The position numbers and the translations under genes were made by a program. Of a stretch of DNA of 64,000 bases, positions 41,621 to 49,908 are shown in pieces. Under the pieces are notes generated by a model, which saw only the letters and a list, made by a program, of their open reading frames with translations, searched no databases and was not told the origin of the DNA. Each line of letters begins with the position of its first letter. Positions within the stretch are counted from its first letter, which is position 1. Origin of the DNA: JBEKYD01 sp052325345 (GTDB lineage: Bacteria; Acidobacteriota; Terriglobia; Bryobacterales; Bryobacteraceae); the NCBI GenBank assembly GCA_052325345.1, contig JBKQVG010000217.1:35515-99514 (forward strand). The letters run 5' to 3'.

Positions 41621-42511
41621 ATGGGCGATTCCCAAACCATCGAGACCCGCACGACGGGCCGGACGATGTTGCCTTCCGCGGATATCAGCCCTCAGAGTTA
41701 CTGCTTCTTTCAGCACTTCATCAGCCGCGAGTCCGGTATCGTGCTGGACGACGACAAGCGGTATCTGCTGGAAGCCCGCCTGATGCCTATCGCGCTGAAA
41801 CTGCGCCTTTATTCGCTGAACGACCTCTGTATCCTGCTTCAGACGACCACCGATCTCTCGCTGCGACAGCAGGTAGTCGAAGCCATGACCACCAATGAGA
41901 CCTTCTTCTTTCGGGAAACCTCTCAATATGAAGCCTTGAAGTCGACTGTCCTGCCGGAACTGGTGCAAGAGCGTCAGCTTCTCCGGAAGATCAGCGTTTG
42001 GTCGGCTGCCGCATCAACCGGGCAGGAGGCCTACAGCTTGGCCATGCTGCTGCTGGAGATGGGGCTTGGCAACTGGGACATTTCGATTGTGGGAACCGAC
42101 TTGTCGGCCGCGGTGTTACAGCGGGCACGGGCGGGACGGTACTTGCAGATCGAAGTGAACCGGGGTTTGCCGGCTCCGCTCCTGGTGAAGTATTTCAAGC
42201 GTGAGGGTCTTGAGTGGCAGTTGCTAGACGAAGTCCGGCGCATGGTGCGCTTTGAGCGGGAAGATCTGCGCCGGGACACATCCGCCATGGGTCCGTTTGA
42301 CTTGGTATTCTGCCGGAATGTTCTGATCTACTTCGATGTGCCAACCAAGAGAAGCATCTTGAGCCGGATTCGGCGATGCCTGGCGCCCGGTGGGCATTTG
42401 TTGCTGGGAGGGAGCGAAACGACCCTCAATCTCGACGATCGATTTGTGCGCCGGCCGGTCGGAAACGCGATGCTGTACCAAATGCCTCGAAAGGAAACCT
42501 GTGCACAGTGA
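41621..42511 (+). CDS. cheR: CheR protein-glutamate methyltransferase
   Basis: A 296-residue SAM-dependent methyltransferase acting on receptor glutamates. Seen: N-terminal helical domain (FFQHFISRESGIVLDDDK), TTNETFFFRE, SAM motif SVWSAAASTGQEAYSLAM, GTDLSAAVLQRARAG and DLVFCRNVLIYFD. The 3' end overlaps cheX by 11 bases. Confidence 0.95.
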   Translation: MGDSQTIETRTTGRTMLPSADISPQSYCFFQHFISRESGIVLDDDKRYLLEARLMPIALKLRLYSLNDLCILLQTTTDLSLRQQVVEAMTTNETFFFRETSQYEALKSTVLPELVQERQLLRKISVWSAAASTGQEAYSLAMLLLEMGLGNWDISIVGTDLSAAVLQRARAGRYLQIEVNRGLPAPLLVKYFKREGLEWQLLDEVRRMVRFEREDLRRDTSAMGPFDLVFCRNVLIYFDVPTKRSILSRIRRCLAPGGHLLLGGSETTLNLDDRFVRRPVGNAMLYQMPRKETCAQ

Positions 42512-43001
42512 TGCCGCCGTAGTCGCGTATCGGGCGAACGTGGTGGAGGTCGTCGACATGGTCTTCAGGACGATGCTGGGCCTGAAAGCCGAGCCGTACC
42601 CGATGCCCTGGGTCCGCCCGCCGGACATGATAACCGCCGCTGTCTACTTTGCCGGTGCGTGGCGAGGAGCCGTTCTCCTGGAATGCACCCCCTGCCAGGC
42701 GCGAACCTTTGCCCAGTTGCTCATGTCGGTTGGGCCCGCCGCGACCGTCGACGACGATGTCCGGGACGCACTCGGCGAACTGGCGAACATGCTGGCCGGC
42801 AATCTCAAGCCGGTGTTGCCCGGCGGAGTGGTCCTGTCGATGCCCTCCGTGATCGAGGGCTCCGGCTACTCGCTCCAGATTTGCGGAAATCGATCGATCG
42901 AGCGCGTGCCGTTCTGGACCATCGGCGACATTTTCGGAGTGACCTTGGTGGAAATGCTCGGGGCGGAAGACCGCGAGACATCCGCTAACTGGATTGCCTG
43001 A
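42501..43001 (+). CDS. cheX: CheX/CheC-type CheY-phosphate phosphatase
   Basis: A 166-residue protein of the CheC/CheX/FliY phosphatase fold. The signature ELANMLAGNLKP carries the catalytic Glu and Asn. It would reset CheY-P, replacing CheZ. The GTG start at 42501 has AAAGGA 6 bases upstream and overlaps the end of cheR. A longer frame upstream lies inside cheR and is ignored. Last gene of the operon. Confidence 0.82.
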   Translation: MHSDAAVVAYRANVVEVVDMVFRTMLGLKAEPYPMPWVRPPDMITAAVYFAGAWRGAVLLECTPCQARTFAQLLMSVGPAATVDDDVRDALGELANMLAGNLKPVLPGGVVLSMPSVIEGSGYSLQICGNRSIERVPFWTIGDIFGVTLVEMLGAEDRETSANWIA

Positions 43002-43217
43002 CCATCACGGGGCGTTGCTTCCTTCCCTGGAAAGAATTGGCCGAAATGAAATTACCCAAGGTCTTGCCACCGCTCGCGGAATCGAATCCTCCGTGGGTGG
43101 TGTAGAAATGGTTCAACATGGCCGTGGACCCCGCCGGCCACGGATAGCCAACGCCGGTCTGAGGCGGAGCCTCGTTGGAATCTGAATGCATGGGAAGACC
43201 GGAAACCGGGGAGCTTT

Positions 43218-43799
43218 CTACTTCTTTTCCATCTCGTTGAGCGCCGCGAGCACCTCGGTGCCATGGCGCCGCGGATCGGCGTTCATCCAGATTTTGGCGA
43301 TGCGGCCTCGCGGATCGATCAGGAAGGTGGCTCGGACAGGCCGCCTCAGAATTACCGCCACGCGGTCGAAGGCGCCGTAGCGTTTCGCCAGTTTTCGCTT
43401 GCGGTCCGTGAGCAGCTTGAAGGTCAGCTCCTGTTGCGCGCTGAACGCTTTGTGCTGGCCGGGCGAATCCGGACTGACGCCCACCACCACGGCGTGGGCC
43501 TTTTCGTACTCCGCCAGGTCGCGCTGAAAGTGATGCGCTTCGATGGTGCAGCCGGGGCTTGCGTCGTAGGGATAGAAATACAGAACCAGCCACTTGCCGC
43601 GGAAATCTTTCAGGCTGAGGGTGGCGCCATCCTGGGCGGGCAGGCTGAAATCGGGGGCCGCATCGCCGGCTTTGAGTACGCGGTCGATATCGGGGTGCGG
43701 CGCGGCGGGTTTCTTGTGGAAGAACGGCATGCCGCAGGCCGTGCCGGACACCAGCAGCGTAACGGCTGTTAGGACAAGGAGTGAGCCGGCTCTACCCAA
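43218..43799 (-). CDS. Bcp/AhpC-type peroxiredoxin, predicted lipoprotein
   Basis: The thioredoxin-fold core (from about residue 40: DAAPDFSLPAQDGATLSL, YFYPYDASPGCTIEAHHF) carries the peroxidatic Cys in SPGCT; the usual second Cys four residues later is absent (EAHHF), so it is 1-Cys in that site. With TTG 43799 as start the protein begins GRAGSLLVLTAVTLLVSGTAC, a lipoprotein signal with a lipobox ending in Cys, giving 193 residues; ATG 43730 would give a cytoplasmic form of 170 residues. GGGAAG precedes the TTG. It would reduce peroxides at the cell envelope. It is divergent from pheS. Confidence 0.85.
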   Translation of the reverse strand: MGRAGSLLVLTAVTLLVSGTACGMPFFHKKPAAPHPDIDRVLKAGDAAPDFSLPAQDGATLSLKDFRGKWLVLYFYPYDASPGCTIEAHHFQRDLAEYEKAHAVVVGVSPDSPGQHKAFSAQQELTFKLLTDRKRKLAKRYGAFDRVAVILRRPVRATFLIDPRGRIAKIWMNADPRRHGTEVLAALNEMEKK

Positions 43800-43961
43800 T
43801 CGGATCTTCCCGCTCGATGCGGACGGGTGGGCGTTGCAGTCGCACCATGGTCCGAGTCTAACAGGTCGGCCATGGCGCCAGGCGGGGGAGCGGCTGTCGA
43901 TCGCCCATTCTCCCCAAACGGTTAAGCACCCGCCGGCCGGGAGGTCCGCTCTACCGGGCTT

Positions 43962-43974
43962 GTTACAATGTAAC
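43962..43974 (+). promoter_or_regulatory. Candidate extended -10 promoter / small palindrome before pheS
   Basis: The palindrome GTTACAATGTAAC contains an extended -10 (TG-N-TACAAT, TACAAT at 43964-43969) 14 bases before the pheS ATG, which implies a very short leader. No convincing -35 is present at the usual spacing. Confidence 0.4.
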
Positions 43975-43983
43975 TTCACACTC

Positions 43984-45006
43984 ATGCTGGCTGATTCCAT
44001 ACAGGAGCTGGAATCCGGTTCCCTGGCGCGGATACGCGCGGCCCGCGCGCTGGAAGAATTGGAAGCGGTGCGGGTGGAGGTATTGGGCCGAAAAGGCGCG
44101 CTCACGCTGGCGCAGAAGGAAATCGGCAAGCTGACGCCGGCGGAGCGTCCGGCCTTCGGGCAGATTCTGAACGGCGCCAAGCAGAGACTGGAAGCCGAAT
44201 TCGACCTGCGCAAGCGGGAATTGGAAGATGCCGCCACCGGTGCGCGCCTGGATGCGGAATGGCTCGACCTGACCTTGCCGCCTCCGCCGCCGCGGCGCGG
44301 CCACCTGCACCCCATCACGCGCATCCAGCGGGAGCTGGAAGAGTTGTTTCGATCGCTCGGTTTCGCGGTGCTGGACGGGCCGGAGGTGGAAGACGAGCAT
44401 CACAACTTCGACGCCTTGAACATTCCCGCCGCGCACCCCGCGCGCGACATGCAGGATACGTTTTGGCTGGAAGGCGGCAACCTGCTGCGCACCCACACTT
44501 CGCCGGTACAGGTGCGGGGCATGGAACGGCTGGGGCCGCCGCTGCGCATGATCGCGCCCGGCCGGGTATTTCGCAACGAGAGCGTGGACGCGTCCCACGA
44601 GCACACCTTCTATCAGCTTGAAGGCATGATGATCGACCGCGACGTTTCGGTGGCGCACCTGCTCTATTTCATGAAAACCCTGCTTACCGCCATCTTCCAC
44701 CGCGAAGTGACGGTGCGTCTGCGGCCGGGCTATTTCCCGTTCGTCGAGCCGGGGTTCGAACTGGATATCCAATGCCTGATCTGCGGCGGCCCGGGGTGCG
44801 CCGTGTGCAAGCAGAGCGGCTGGGTGGAATTGCTGCCGTGCGGGCTGGTGAACCCCAACGTGCTGCGCATGAGCGGCATCGACCCGGAGGAGTGGAACGG
44901 CTTCGCCTTCGGGTTGGGGCTGACGCGCCTGGCGATGATGCGCTACGGCATCGACGATATCCGTCAACTGCAGGGCGGCGATCTGCGATTTCTGGAACAG
45001 TTCTGA
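43984..45006 (+). CDS. pheS: Phenylalanyl-tRNA synthetase alpha subunit
   Basis: A 340-residue class II synthetase subunit: N-terminal coiled-coil arm (LADSIQELESGSL to about 90), HPITRIQRELEELF, motif 2 in FRNESVDASHEHTFYQLEG, and motif 3 in FGLGLTRLAMMRYG. It forms the alpha2beta2 enzyme with PheT, whose gene follows 15 bases later. A frame open upstream of ATG 43984 is ignored because homology starts here. Confidence 0.97.
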   Translation: MLADSIQELESGSLARIRAARALEELEAVRVEVLGRKGALTLAQKEIGKLTPAERPAFGQILNGAKQRLEAEFDLRKRELEDAATGARLDAEWLDLTLPPPPPRRGHLHPITRIQRELEELFRSLGFAVLDGPEVEDEHHNFDALNIPAAHPARDMQDTFWLEGGNLLRTHTSPVQVRGMERLGPPLRMIAPGRVFRNESVDASHEHTFYQLEGMMIDRDVSVAHLLYFMKTLLTAIFHREVTVRLRPGYFPFVEPGFELDIQCLICGGPGCAVCKQSGWVELLPCGLVNPNVLRMSGIDPEEWNGFAFGLGLTRLAMMRYGIDDIRQLQGGDLRFLEQF

Positions 45007-45021
45007 GGCTCCGAGGCGCCA

Positions 45022-47355
45022 TTGAAATTTTCCTATAACTGGATTCGCGAGCTGGTGGAGGGCCTGGATTGCGCCCCCGCACCGCTCGAACGCTTAATTA
45101 CGATGAAGACCGCCGAGTGCGAAGGCATCGAGGCGGTGGGTAGCCTGCTGGCCGAAGCGCGGGTGGCGCGGGTGCTGACCGCCGAGCCGATCGCCGGCAC
45201 GCACCTGACCCGGGCCGAGATCGACGCGGGTTCGGCGGGCCGCCATACGCTGGTGTGCGGCGCTCCCAATTGCCGCGCCGGCATGAAGGCCGTCTGGGCG
45301 CCGATCGGCAAGAAAACGATTCACGGCGTGGAGAGCGACGGCATGCTGGCCTCGGGCGCCGAGCTGGGCATCAACCGCAGCCACGAGGGCATCGTTGAAG
45401 TGGATGCGGGACTGGACGCTCCTGTGGGCGGGCCGGTCCCGGGCTGCGCGCCGGACAGCATCATCGAGATCGATAATAAGTCCATCACCCACCGTCCGGA
45501 CTTGTGGGGGCATTGGGGTATGGCGCGGGAGGTGGCGGCCATCGCCCGCGGCAAGCTGAAAGACCCGGTGCATCTGGACGCGATTCCCGCGGCCGCGCCC
45601 GCGATCCGGGTAGAGGTGGCCGACGCGGCGCTCTGCCCGCGTTACAGCGCGCTGGTGCTGGAAAACGTCGCTTGGCAGCCCTCGCCGCTCTGGCTCGAGT
45701 GGCGGCTATCGAGCATCGGCCTGAACCCCATTGGGAACATCGTCGACGTGACCAACTACGTGATGGCGGGATTCGCCCAGCCGATGCACGCCTTCGATGC
45801 CGACAAGCTGAAGGGCGATACCATTTTCGTGCGTCGGGCAAAGGCGGGCGAGCGCTTCGCCGCGCTCAACGGCGAGGAATACACGCTCGATGCTTCGAAC
45901 CTGGTGATTGCCGACGCGGGCGGCGCGATCGCTCTGGCCGGAGTGATCGGCGGGGCGGAAAGCGCCATCAGCGAGTCTACGCGACGGGTGGTACTGGAGA
46001 GCGCGACGTTTCAGGCGGCGTCGGTTCGCAAAACTTCGTCCGCCATCAAACTGCGCACCGACGCCTCGATGCGTTTCGAGAAAGCGCAGGATCCGGCCAA
46101 TACCGTTCGCGGCCTGGCGCGCGCCGTGGAATTGCTCGGAGCGGTCTCGCCGGGAATCCGTATCGTGGGCGGCGTGGCCGACGTAGCGCGGGTAACGCCG
46201 CCGCCGGCGCCGATTTTGCTGCCCCTCGACTGGCTGGAACGCAAGCTGGGCCGCTCGATTCCCGATGCGGAAGTGCGAGCCATTCTGGAAAGCCTGGAAT
46301 TCGGCGTGGACGAAAGCGGGCCGCGGAAGTTTTCGGTGACGGTGCCGGGCTGGCGCGCCACCAAGGACGTTTCCATCAAGGACGACCTAGTGGAAGAAGT
46401 GGGCCGCATGGTGGGATACGATTCCATTCCGCCGCGCGCGCCGCTGGTGGCGGCCGCCGTGCCGCCCGCCAATCCCGAGCGGCGCTTTCAGCACGAAGTC
46501 CGCAACCTGTTCGCCGATTCCGGCTTCACCGAGGTTTACAACTATTCCTTCGTGAGCGAAGAAGCGGCGCGCAAGTTCGGATACGAAATCTCAAGCCACG
46601 TGCGCGTGACCAATCCAATCGCGAGCGACCAGGCCTTGCTGCGCCGCTCGCTGCTGCCCGGGCTATGGCGCAGCACGATCGAAAATAGCAAGCACCGCGA
46701 TTCGTTCCGCCTGTTCGAGATCGGGCTGGAGGTTCACAAATGCGGATCTGGCCTGCCGGAAGAGATCCCGCACCTGGCGGCCGCGATATACGACCGCGCC
46801 GGCGACGGCAAGGCGGGCTTGGACGAGTTGAAGCGCGTGGCCGTTTGCCTGATGCCGGCGGCGGCCATTGAACCCCGCGAAAAGCCATCCGAAGCCGCGG
46901 TTTACGAGCACCCGGCGCGCGCCGGTTCGGTGGTCTGGAAAGGCGAACGAGTAGGGCGGCTGTTCGAGATGCACCCGGCCCTGATGGAGAATGGCCGCGC
47001 CGCGGTGCTCGATCTCGATCTGCAGCGCGTCATGCGTCTCGGCGCGGACGAGGTGAAGTACGCGCCCATCCGCCGCTATCCTTCGAGCGCATTCGATCTT
47101 TCGGTGATTGCCGGCGAGCGCGAATATGCAGCCGCCCTGGAGGCCAGTCTGCGCCGGTTCGCGGGGCCGCTGGTGGAGAGCATCGAGTTCCTGCGGGTGT
47201 ATTCGGGAAAGCCGCTGCCCCAGGGCCGCAAGAGCGTTTCCTACCGCTTGACGCTGGGGGCGCCGGACCGAACCCTCGAAAGCGAAGAAATCGGCGCTAT
47301 CCGTGCCGGCATCATTAACGGTATGCGGGGGCTGGGGTACGAACTGAGAGTTTGA
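45022..47355 (+). CDS. pheT: Phenylalanyl-tRNA synthetase beta subunit
   Basis: A 777-residue beta subunit: KFSYNWIRELVEGL start, EMAP-like tRNA-binding domain (about 40-150), B3/B4 editing domain (about 200-375, NPIGNIVDVTNYVM, KTSSAIKLRTDASMRFE), B5 domain, the catalytic-like core and the C-terminal ferredoxin-fold anticodon-binding domain (about 685-777, RYPSSAFDLSVI). It starts with TTG, in frame with the family start. A repeat-A hairpin follows 9 bases after the stop and lies between convergent genes. Confidence 0.97.
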   Translation: MKFSYNWIRELVEGLDCAPAPLERLITMKTAECEGIEAVGSLLAEARVARVLTAEPIAGTHLTRAEIDAGSAGRHTLVCGAPNCRAGMKAVWAPIGKKTIHGVESDGMLASGAELGINRSHEGIVEVDAGLDAPVGGPVPGCAPDSIIEIDNKSITHRPDLWGHWGMAREVAAIARGKLKDPVHLDAIPAAAPAIRVEVADAALCPRYSALVLENVAWQPSPLWLEWRLSSIGLNPIGNIVDVTNYVMAGFAQPMHAFDADKLKGDTIFVRRAKAGERFAALNGEEYTLDASNLVIADAGGAIALAGVIGGAESAISESTRRVVLESATFQAASVRKTSSAIKLRTDASMRFEKAQDPANTVRGLARAVELLGAVSPGIRIVGGVADVARVTPPPAPILLPLDWLERKLGRSIPDAEVRAILESLEFGVDESGPRKFSVTVPGWRATKDVSIKDDLVEEVGRMVGYDSIPPRAPLVAAAVPPANPERRFQHEVRNLFADSGFTEVYNYSFVSEEAARKFGYEISSHVRVTNPIASDQALLRRSLLPGLWRSTIENSKHRDSFRLFEIGLEVHKCGSGLPEEIPHLAAAIYDRAGDGKAGLDELKRVAVCLMPAAAIEPREKPSEAAVYEHPARAGSVVWKGERVGRLFEMHPALMENGRAAVLDLDLQRVMRLGADEVKYAPIRRYPSSAFDLSVIAGEREYAAALEASLRRFAGPLVESIEFLRVYSGKPLPQGRKSVSYRLTLGAPDRTLESEEIGAIRAGIINGMRGLGYELRV

Positions 47356-47363
47356 AGCGATTT

Positions 47364-47424
47364 AGCCACCGATGAACACGGATAAGACAGGGAACCGGTT
47401 TTCTATCGGTGTTTATCGGTGGCT
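47364..47424. repeat. Repeat A, copy 4: hairpin between convergent genes
   Basis: Arms 47364-47384 and 47404-47424 pair over 21 bp with two mismatches (AGCCACCGAT... and ...ATCGGTGGCT). It lies between the stop codons of pheT (plus) and the NarL-type regulator (minus), so it could act as a two-way transcription end. Units resemble those of copies 1-3. Confidence 0.8.
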
Positions 47425-47438
47425 GGAAACGAGATTGT

Positions 47439-48173
47439 TTAGCGGCCGGTGTGCAGATTGTTGTGGATGGCGTACAGCGCCAGTTCCAGGCGGTCGGAGA
47501 CACCCAGCTTGTCGAAGATGTTGTGCAGATGATTCTTCACCGTCTGCTCGCTGATGAACATCTTTTCGGCCATTTCCTTATTTTTGAACCCTTGCGCAAC
47601 CAGGGCCACGATTTCGCGCTCGCGCTGGCTCAGGGGGCTGCGCTCGCGCTCCCGGTTGGAGGTTGCGGGCGCGGGCATGGGCGGAGCGTCTTCGTTGGCT
47701 ACGAACTGGCGAATCACGGCGGCCGTGGTATGGGAATCCAGCCAGATTTCCCCGGCGTGCACCTTGCGAATGCTCTTGATGAGCATGTCCGTGGCGGTCT
47801 GCTTCAGAACGATGCCGGAGGTGCCCAACTTCATCGCCTGCACGAATTCGTTCTTGTCGTCGGAAGCGGTGAGCACAATGACGCGGGTTTTGCCGCGCAC
47901 CGCCTGAATGCGCTGCAAGGTAGCCAAGCCGTCCAGGCCCGGCATTTTCAGATCGAGCAGCAGGATATCCGGCTCAAGTTGTTGCAGGACATCGAGAACC
48001 TGGCGCCCATCCTGCGCTTGGGCCACCACTTGGAAGTCCTCTTCCAGGGCTAGCAGCTTACAGAGCCCGTCGCGGAAAATGGGGTGGTCGTCGGCGACCA
48101 CGATCCGGATTTTCGAGGTGACGGGTGCTGTCTCGGAAGAGGGCCCCGCGATGATGCCGTTATTCTCTAACAT
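47439..48173 (-). CDS. NarL/FixJ-family response regulator (LuxR-type HTH)
   Basis: A 244-residue two-domain regulator. Receiver (about 20-140): RIVVADDHPIFRDGL acidic pair, phospho-Asp in ILLLDLKMPGLDG, Thr in IVLTASDD and Lys in GIVLKQ. A linker follows, then the LuxR-type helix-turn-helix (about 178-240): LSQREREIVALVAQGFKNKE, ISEQTVKNHLHNIF. The ATG at 48173 is set by homology and by a strong promoter just upstream (48192-48220). The partner sensor kinase is not adjacent. Confidence 0.94.
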   Translation of the reverse strand: MLENNGIIAGPSSETAPVTSKIRIVVADDHPIFRDGLCKLLALEEDFQVVAQAQDGRQVLDVLQQLEPDILLLDLKMPGLDGLATLQRIQAVRGKTRVIVLTASDDKNEFVQAMKLGTSGIVLKQTATDMLIKSIRKVHAGEIWLDSHTTAAVIRQFVANEDAPPMPAPATSNRERERSPLSQREREIVALVAQGFKNKEMAEKMFISEQTVKNHLHNIFDKLGVSDRLELALYAIHNNLHTGR

Positions 48174-48191
48174 ACACTTTCCGCTGGAACC

Positions 48192-48220
48192 ATTGTACGG
48201 TCCTGTTACTACCAAGTCAA
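48192..48220 (-). promoter_or_regulatory. Sigma70-type promoter of the NarL-type regulator gene
   Basis: On the minus strand, TTGACT (48220-48215), a 17-base spacer and TACAAT (48197-48192), one mismatch from consensus in each box, 18 bases before the ATG. One of the best promoter matches in the window. Confidence 0.75.
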
Positions 48221-48284
48221 TTTGTTTTAAGGTAATTCCCTGCCAGTAATTCGGAGGACCGGCTCCGTTTCCTTCGGCTTCCGC

Positions 48285-48290
48285 TACAAT
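48285..48290 (+). promoter_or_regulatory. Candidate -10 box (TACAAT) for a near-leaderless transcript
   Basis: TACAAT ends 5 bases before the ATG at 48296, so transcription would start at or very near the start codon. No good -35 is visible at 17-base spacing. Confidence 0.4.
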
Positions 48291-48295
48291 AAAGT

Positions 48296-48550
48296 ATGGC
48301 CCGAGGTTGGGAAAGCAAGTCGGTGGAATCACAGACTGAGGCTGCCGAAGCCAATCGTACCGCCGTGAGGGTTCGCAAGACCGCCCCGGCGGAGTCGCTC
48401 GAATTGATCCGTAAAAGAGAGAGCATCCTCCTTTCGCGAACCAGAGTTACCAGGGAAATGGAGGCCGCTCAGAATCCTCGCTACCGGACGCTCTTGGAAA
48501 AGTCCCTGCGGGAGTTGAACGCCCAATTAGCCGCCCTTGGCGGCCAGTAG
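48296..48550 (+). CDS. Small conserved hypothetical protein (MARGWESKSVE type)
   Basis: An 84-residue, charged, helical protein starting MARGWESKSVESQ and continuing with a long amphipathic helix region (ESLELIRKRESILLSRTRV, RYRTLLEKSLRELNAQLAAL). From memory, proteins with this opening recur in Acidobacteriota, but I know no function. Divergent from the response-regulator gene with 122 bases between. No ribosome-binding site; a -10 box lies directly upstream, suggesting leaderless translation. Confidence 0.75.
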   Translation: MARGWESKSVESQTEAAEANRTAVRVRKTAPAESLELIRKRESILLSRTRVTREMEAAQNPRYRTLLEKSLRELNAQLAALGGQ

Positions 48551-48648
48551 AGCCGGGAAGCACACCGGTTCTTCCGCGGTTCATGTCCTGGCGCGGGTTT
48601 GCCCCCGAGCTGGAACGGTTGATTTGTGTGCCAACGGGGCGTCCGGCT

Positions 48649-49734
48649 TCAGCGCAGTTTGACGGCTTTACCGGTCTTCACGGATTCCTTGGCGGCTTCG
48701 ATGATCTCCACTACGCCCAGGTTGATATCGAGCGCCGTTTCGCCCTGGATCTGCTTGTGATTGTGGATCGCGTCCACCATCAAGGCGATGGGATCTTTTT
48801 CGGTCGCGGGGAGCGGCGTTAGCGGCACATCTTCGGGCTTCTGGCCTTCCTTGCGGAGTTCGAGTTTCTCACGAGTCATGTAAACGCTGCCGCGGGTGAG
48901 GTGGCCTTCGGTGCCGGAGGAGCCAAGAATTTCCAGGTCCTGAAAGCTGCGGGGCAGGTCCCAGCTCGCCTCGAAGACGTTGATGCCGGTTGGATAGTGC
49001 AGCACCAGCGTGGCGGAATCTTCCACTTTGGGGAAGTGGGCGGGCCGCAGGTGGATCTCCTCGGCGTACACGGTTTCGGGGCGGCCCATGTACCAGAGCG
49101 ACCATAGGGCGTTGTAGCAGCCGAAATCGACCAGGGCGCCGGCGCCGTTGGTGATCGGGTCGGTGAGCCAGTCGAAGAAGTGCTTGCCGGTGCCCTCCGA
49201 ACCCGGCCCTCCGTGCCCCACGATGCCGTGCAGGCGCCACGGTTTTCCAATGACGCCGCTATCCACCAATTGTTTGGCCTGGATATTGGACGGCCACCAG
49301 GCCATCTGGTAATTGCACATCACCTGGATGCCGTAGCGGCGCGCCAGGGCGGCAATTCCCTGCGCGTCCTTCAAGGTGGAAGCCAGGGGCTTTTCGAAAA
49401 TCAGGTTGATCTTGCGCGGCGCGCACTCGCGGGCGATTTCCAGATGGCGGTTGTTCTCGACGAACGCCCAGACGATATCCGGCTTGGTCTGGTCCAGCAT
49501 CTTCTTGTAGTCGTCAAAGAAGGGCGCATTGGGCGCAATGCGCTTGGCTTCCGCTACCAGGTCCGGCAAGGTTTCGGCAATGCCCACCAGTTGAACGTCG
49601 GCGTGGCCCACCATGCGGGGCAGGTTGGAACGGTAGTGCGCATGCACGAGGCCGATGACGGCGATCTTGGGAGGTTGGGCCAGAACGGGCAGGACGGTGG
49701 CGAGGAGCAACCAGGCTTTTCGCATAGCCATCAT
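48649..49734 (-). CDS. Gfo/Idh/MocA-family oxidoreductase with signal peptide
   Basis: A 361-residue protein. An N-terminal signal-like helix (RKAWLLLATVLPVLAQ) precedes the Rossmann domain (PKIAVIGLVHAHY; nucleotide-binding glycines reduced), FEKPLA (EKP motif, about residue 110) and the C-terminal GFO_IDH_MocA alpha/beta domain (GHGGPGSEG, DFGCYNALWSLW). Such exported members are common in Acidobacteriota and Planctomycetota and act on sugars in the periplasm (family knowledge). The first binding motif GLVHAHY departs from GxGxxG, so cofactor binding is uncertain. Three ATG codons cluster at the start. Confidence 0.88.
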   Translation of the reverse strand: MMAMRKAWLLLATVLPVLAQPPKIAVIGLVHAHYRSNLPRMVGHADVQLVGIAETLPDLVAEAKRIAPNAPFFDDYKKMLDQTKPDIVWAFVENNRHLEIARECAPRKINLIFEKPLASTLKDAQGIAALARRYGIQVMCNYQMAWWPSNIQAKQLVDSGVIGKPWRLHGIVGHGGPGSEGTGKHFFDWLTDPITNGAGALVDFGCYNALWSLWYMGRPETVYAEEIHLRPAHFPKVEDSATLVLHYPTGINVFEASWDLPRSFQDLEILGSSGTEGHLTRGSVYMTREKLELRKEGQKPEDVPLTPLPATEKDPIALMVDAIHNHKQIQGETALDINLGVVEIIEAAKESVKTGKAVKLR

Positions 49735-49798
49735 GCTAACAAAGGTGCGCTGGCGATGGCGTCGCGCGCGGACGGGGGCGTCCGCCACACTTCCGGAC

Positions 49799-49860
49799 TT
49801 GACACCGGCCCCCTAAGCTACATAAACTCTATTGACAATAGGCACATCGCAGAAGTTCTA
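49799..49860 (+). promoter_or_regulatory. Two overlapping promoter candidates upstream of metY
   Basis: TTGACA (49799-49804) with TAAACT (49823-49828) at 18-base spacing, and TTGACA (49832-49837) with GTTCTA/TTCTAG near 49855 at 17-18 bases. Both -35 boxes are perfect. The leader to the metY ATG is about 45-75 bases, too short for a SAM riboswitch, and none is seen. Confidence 0.55.
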
Positions 49861-49908
49861 GCTCGGTCATGCTTTTATCGCTATTCTATGATTTCATAAG
49901 GACGATTC

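Noticed and set aside
49861..49908. Possible SAM riboswitch before metY
   Set aside because: The leader is too short and lacks the conserved stems; only promoter boxes are seen.
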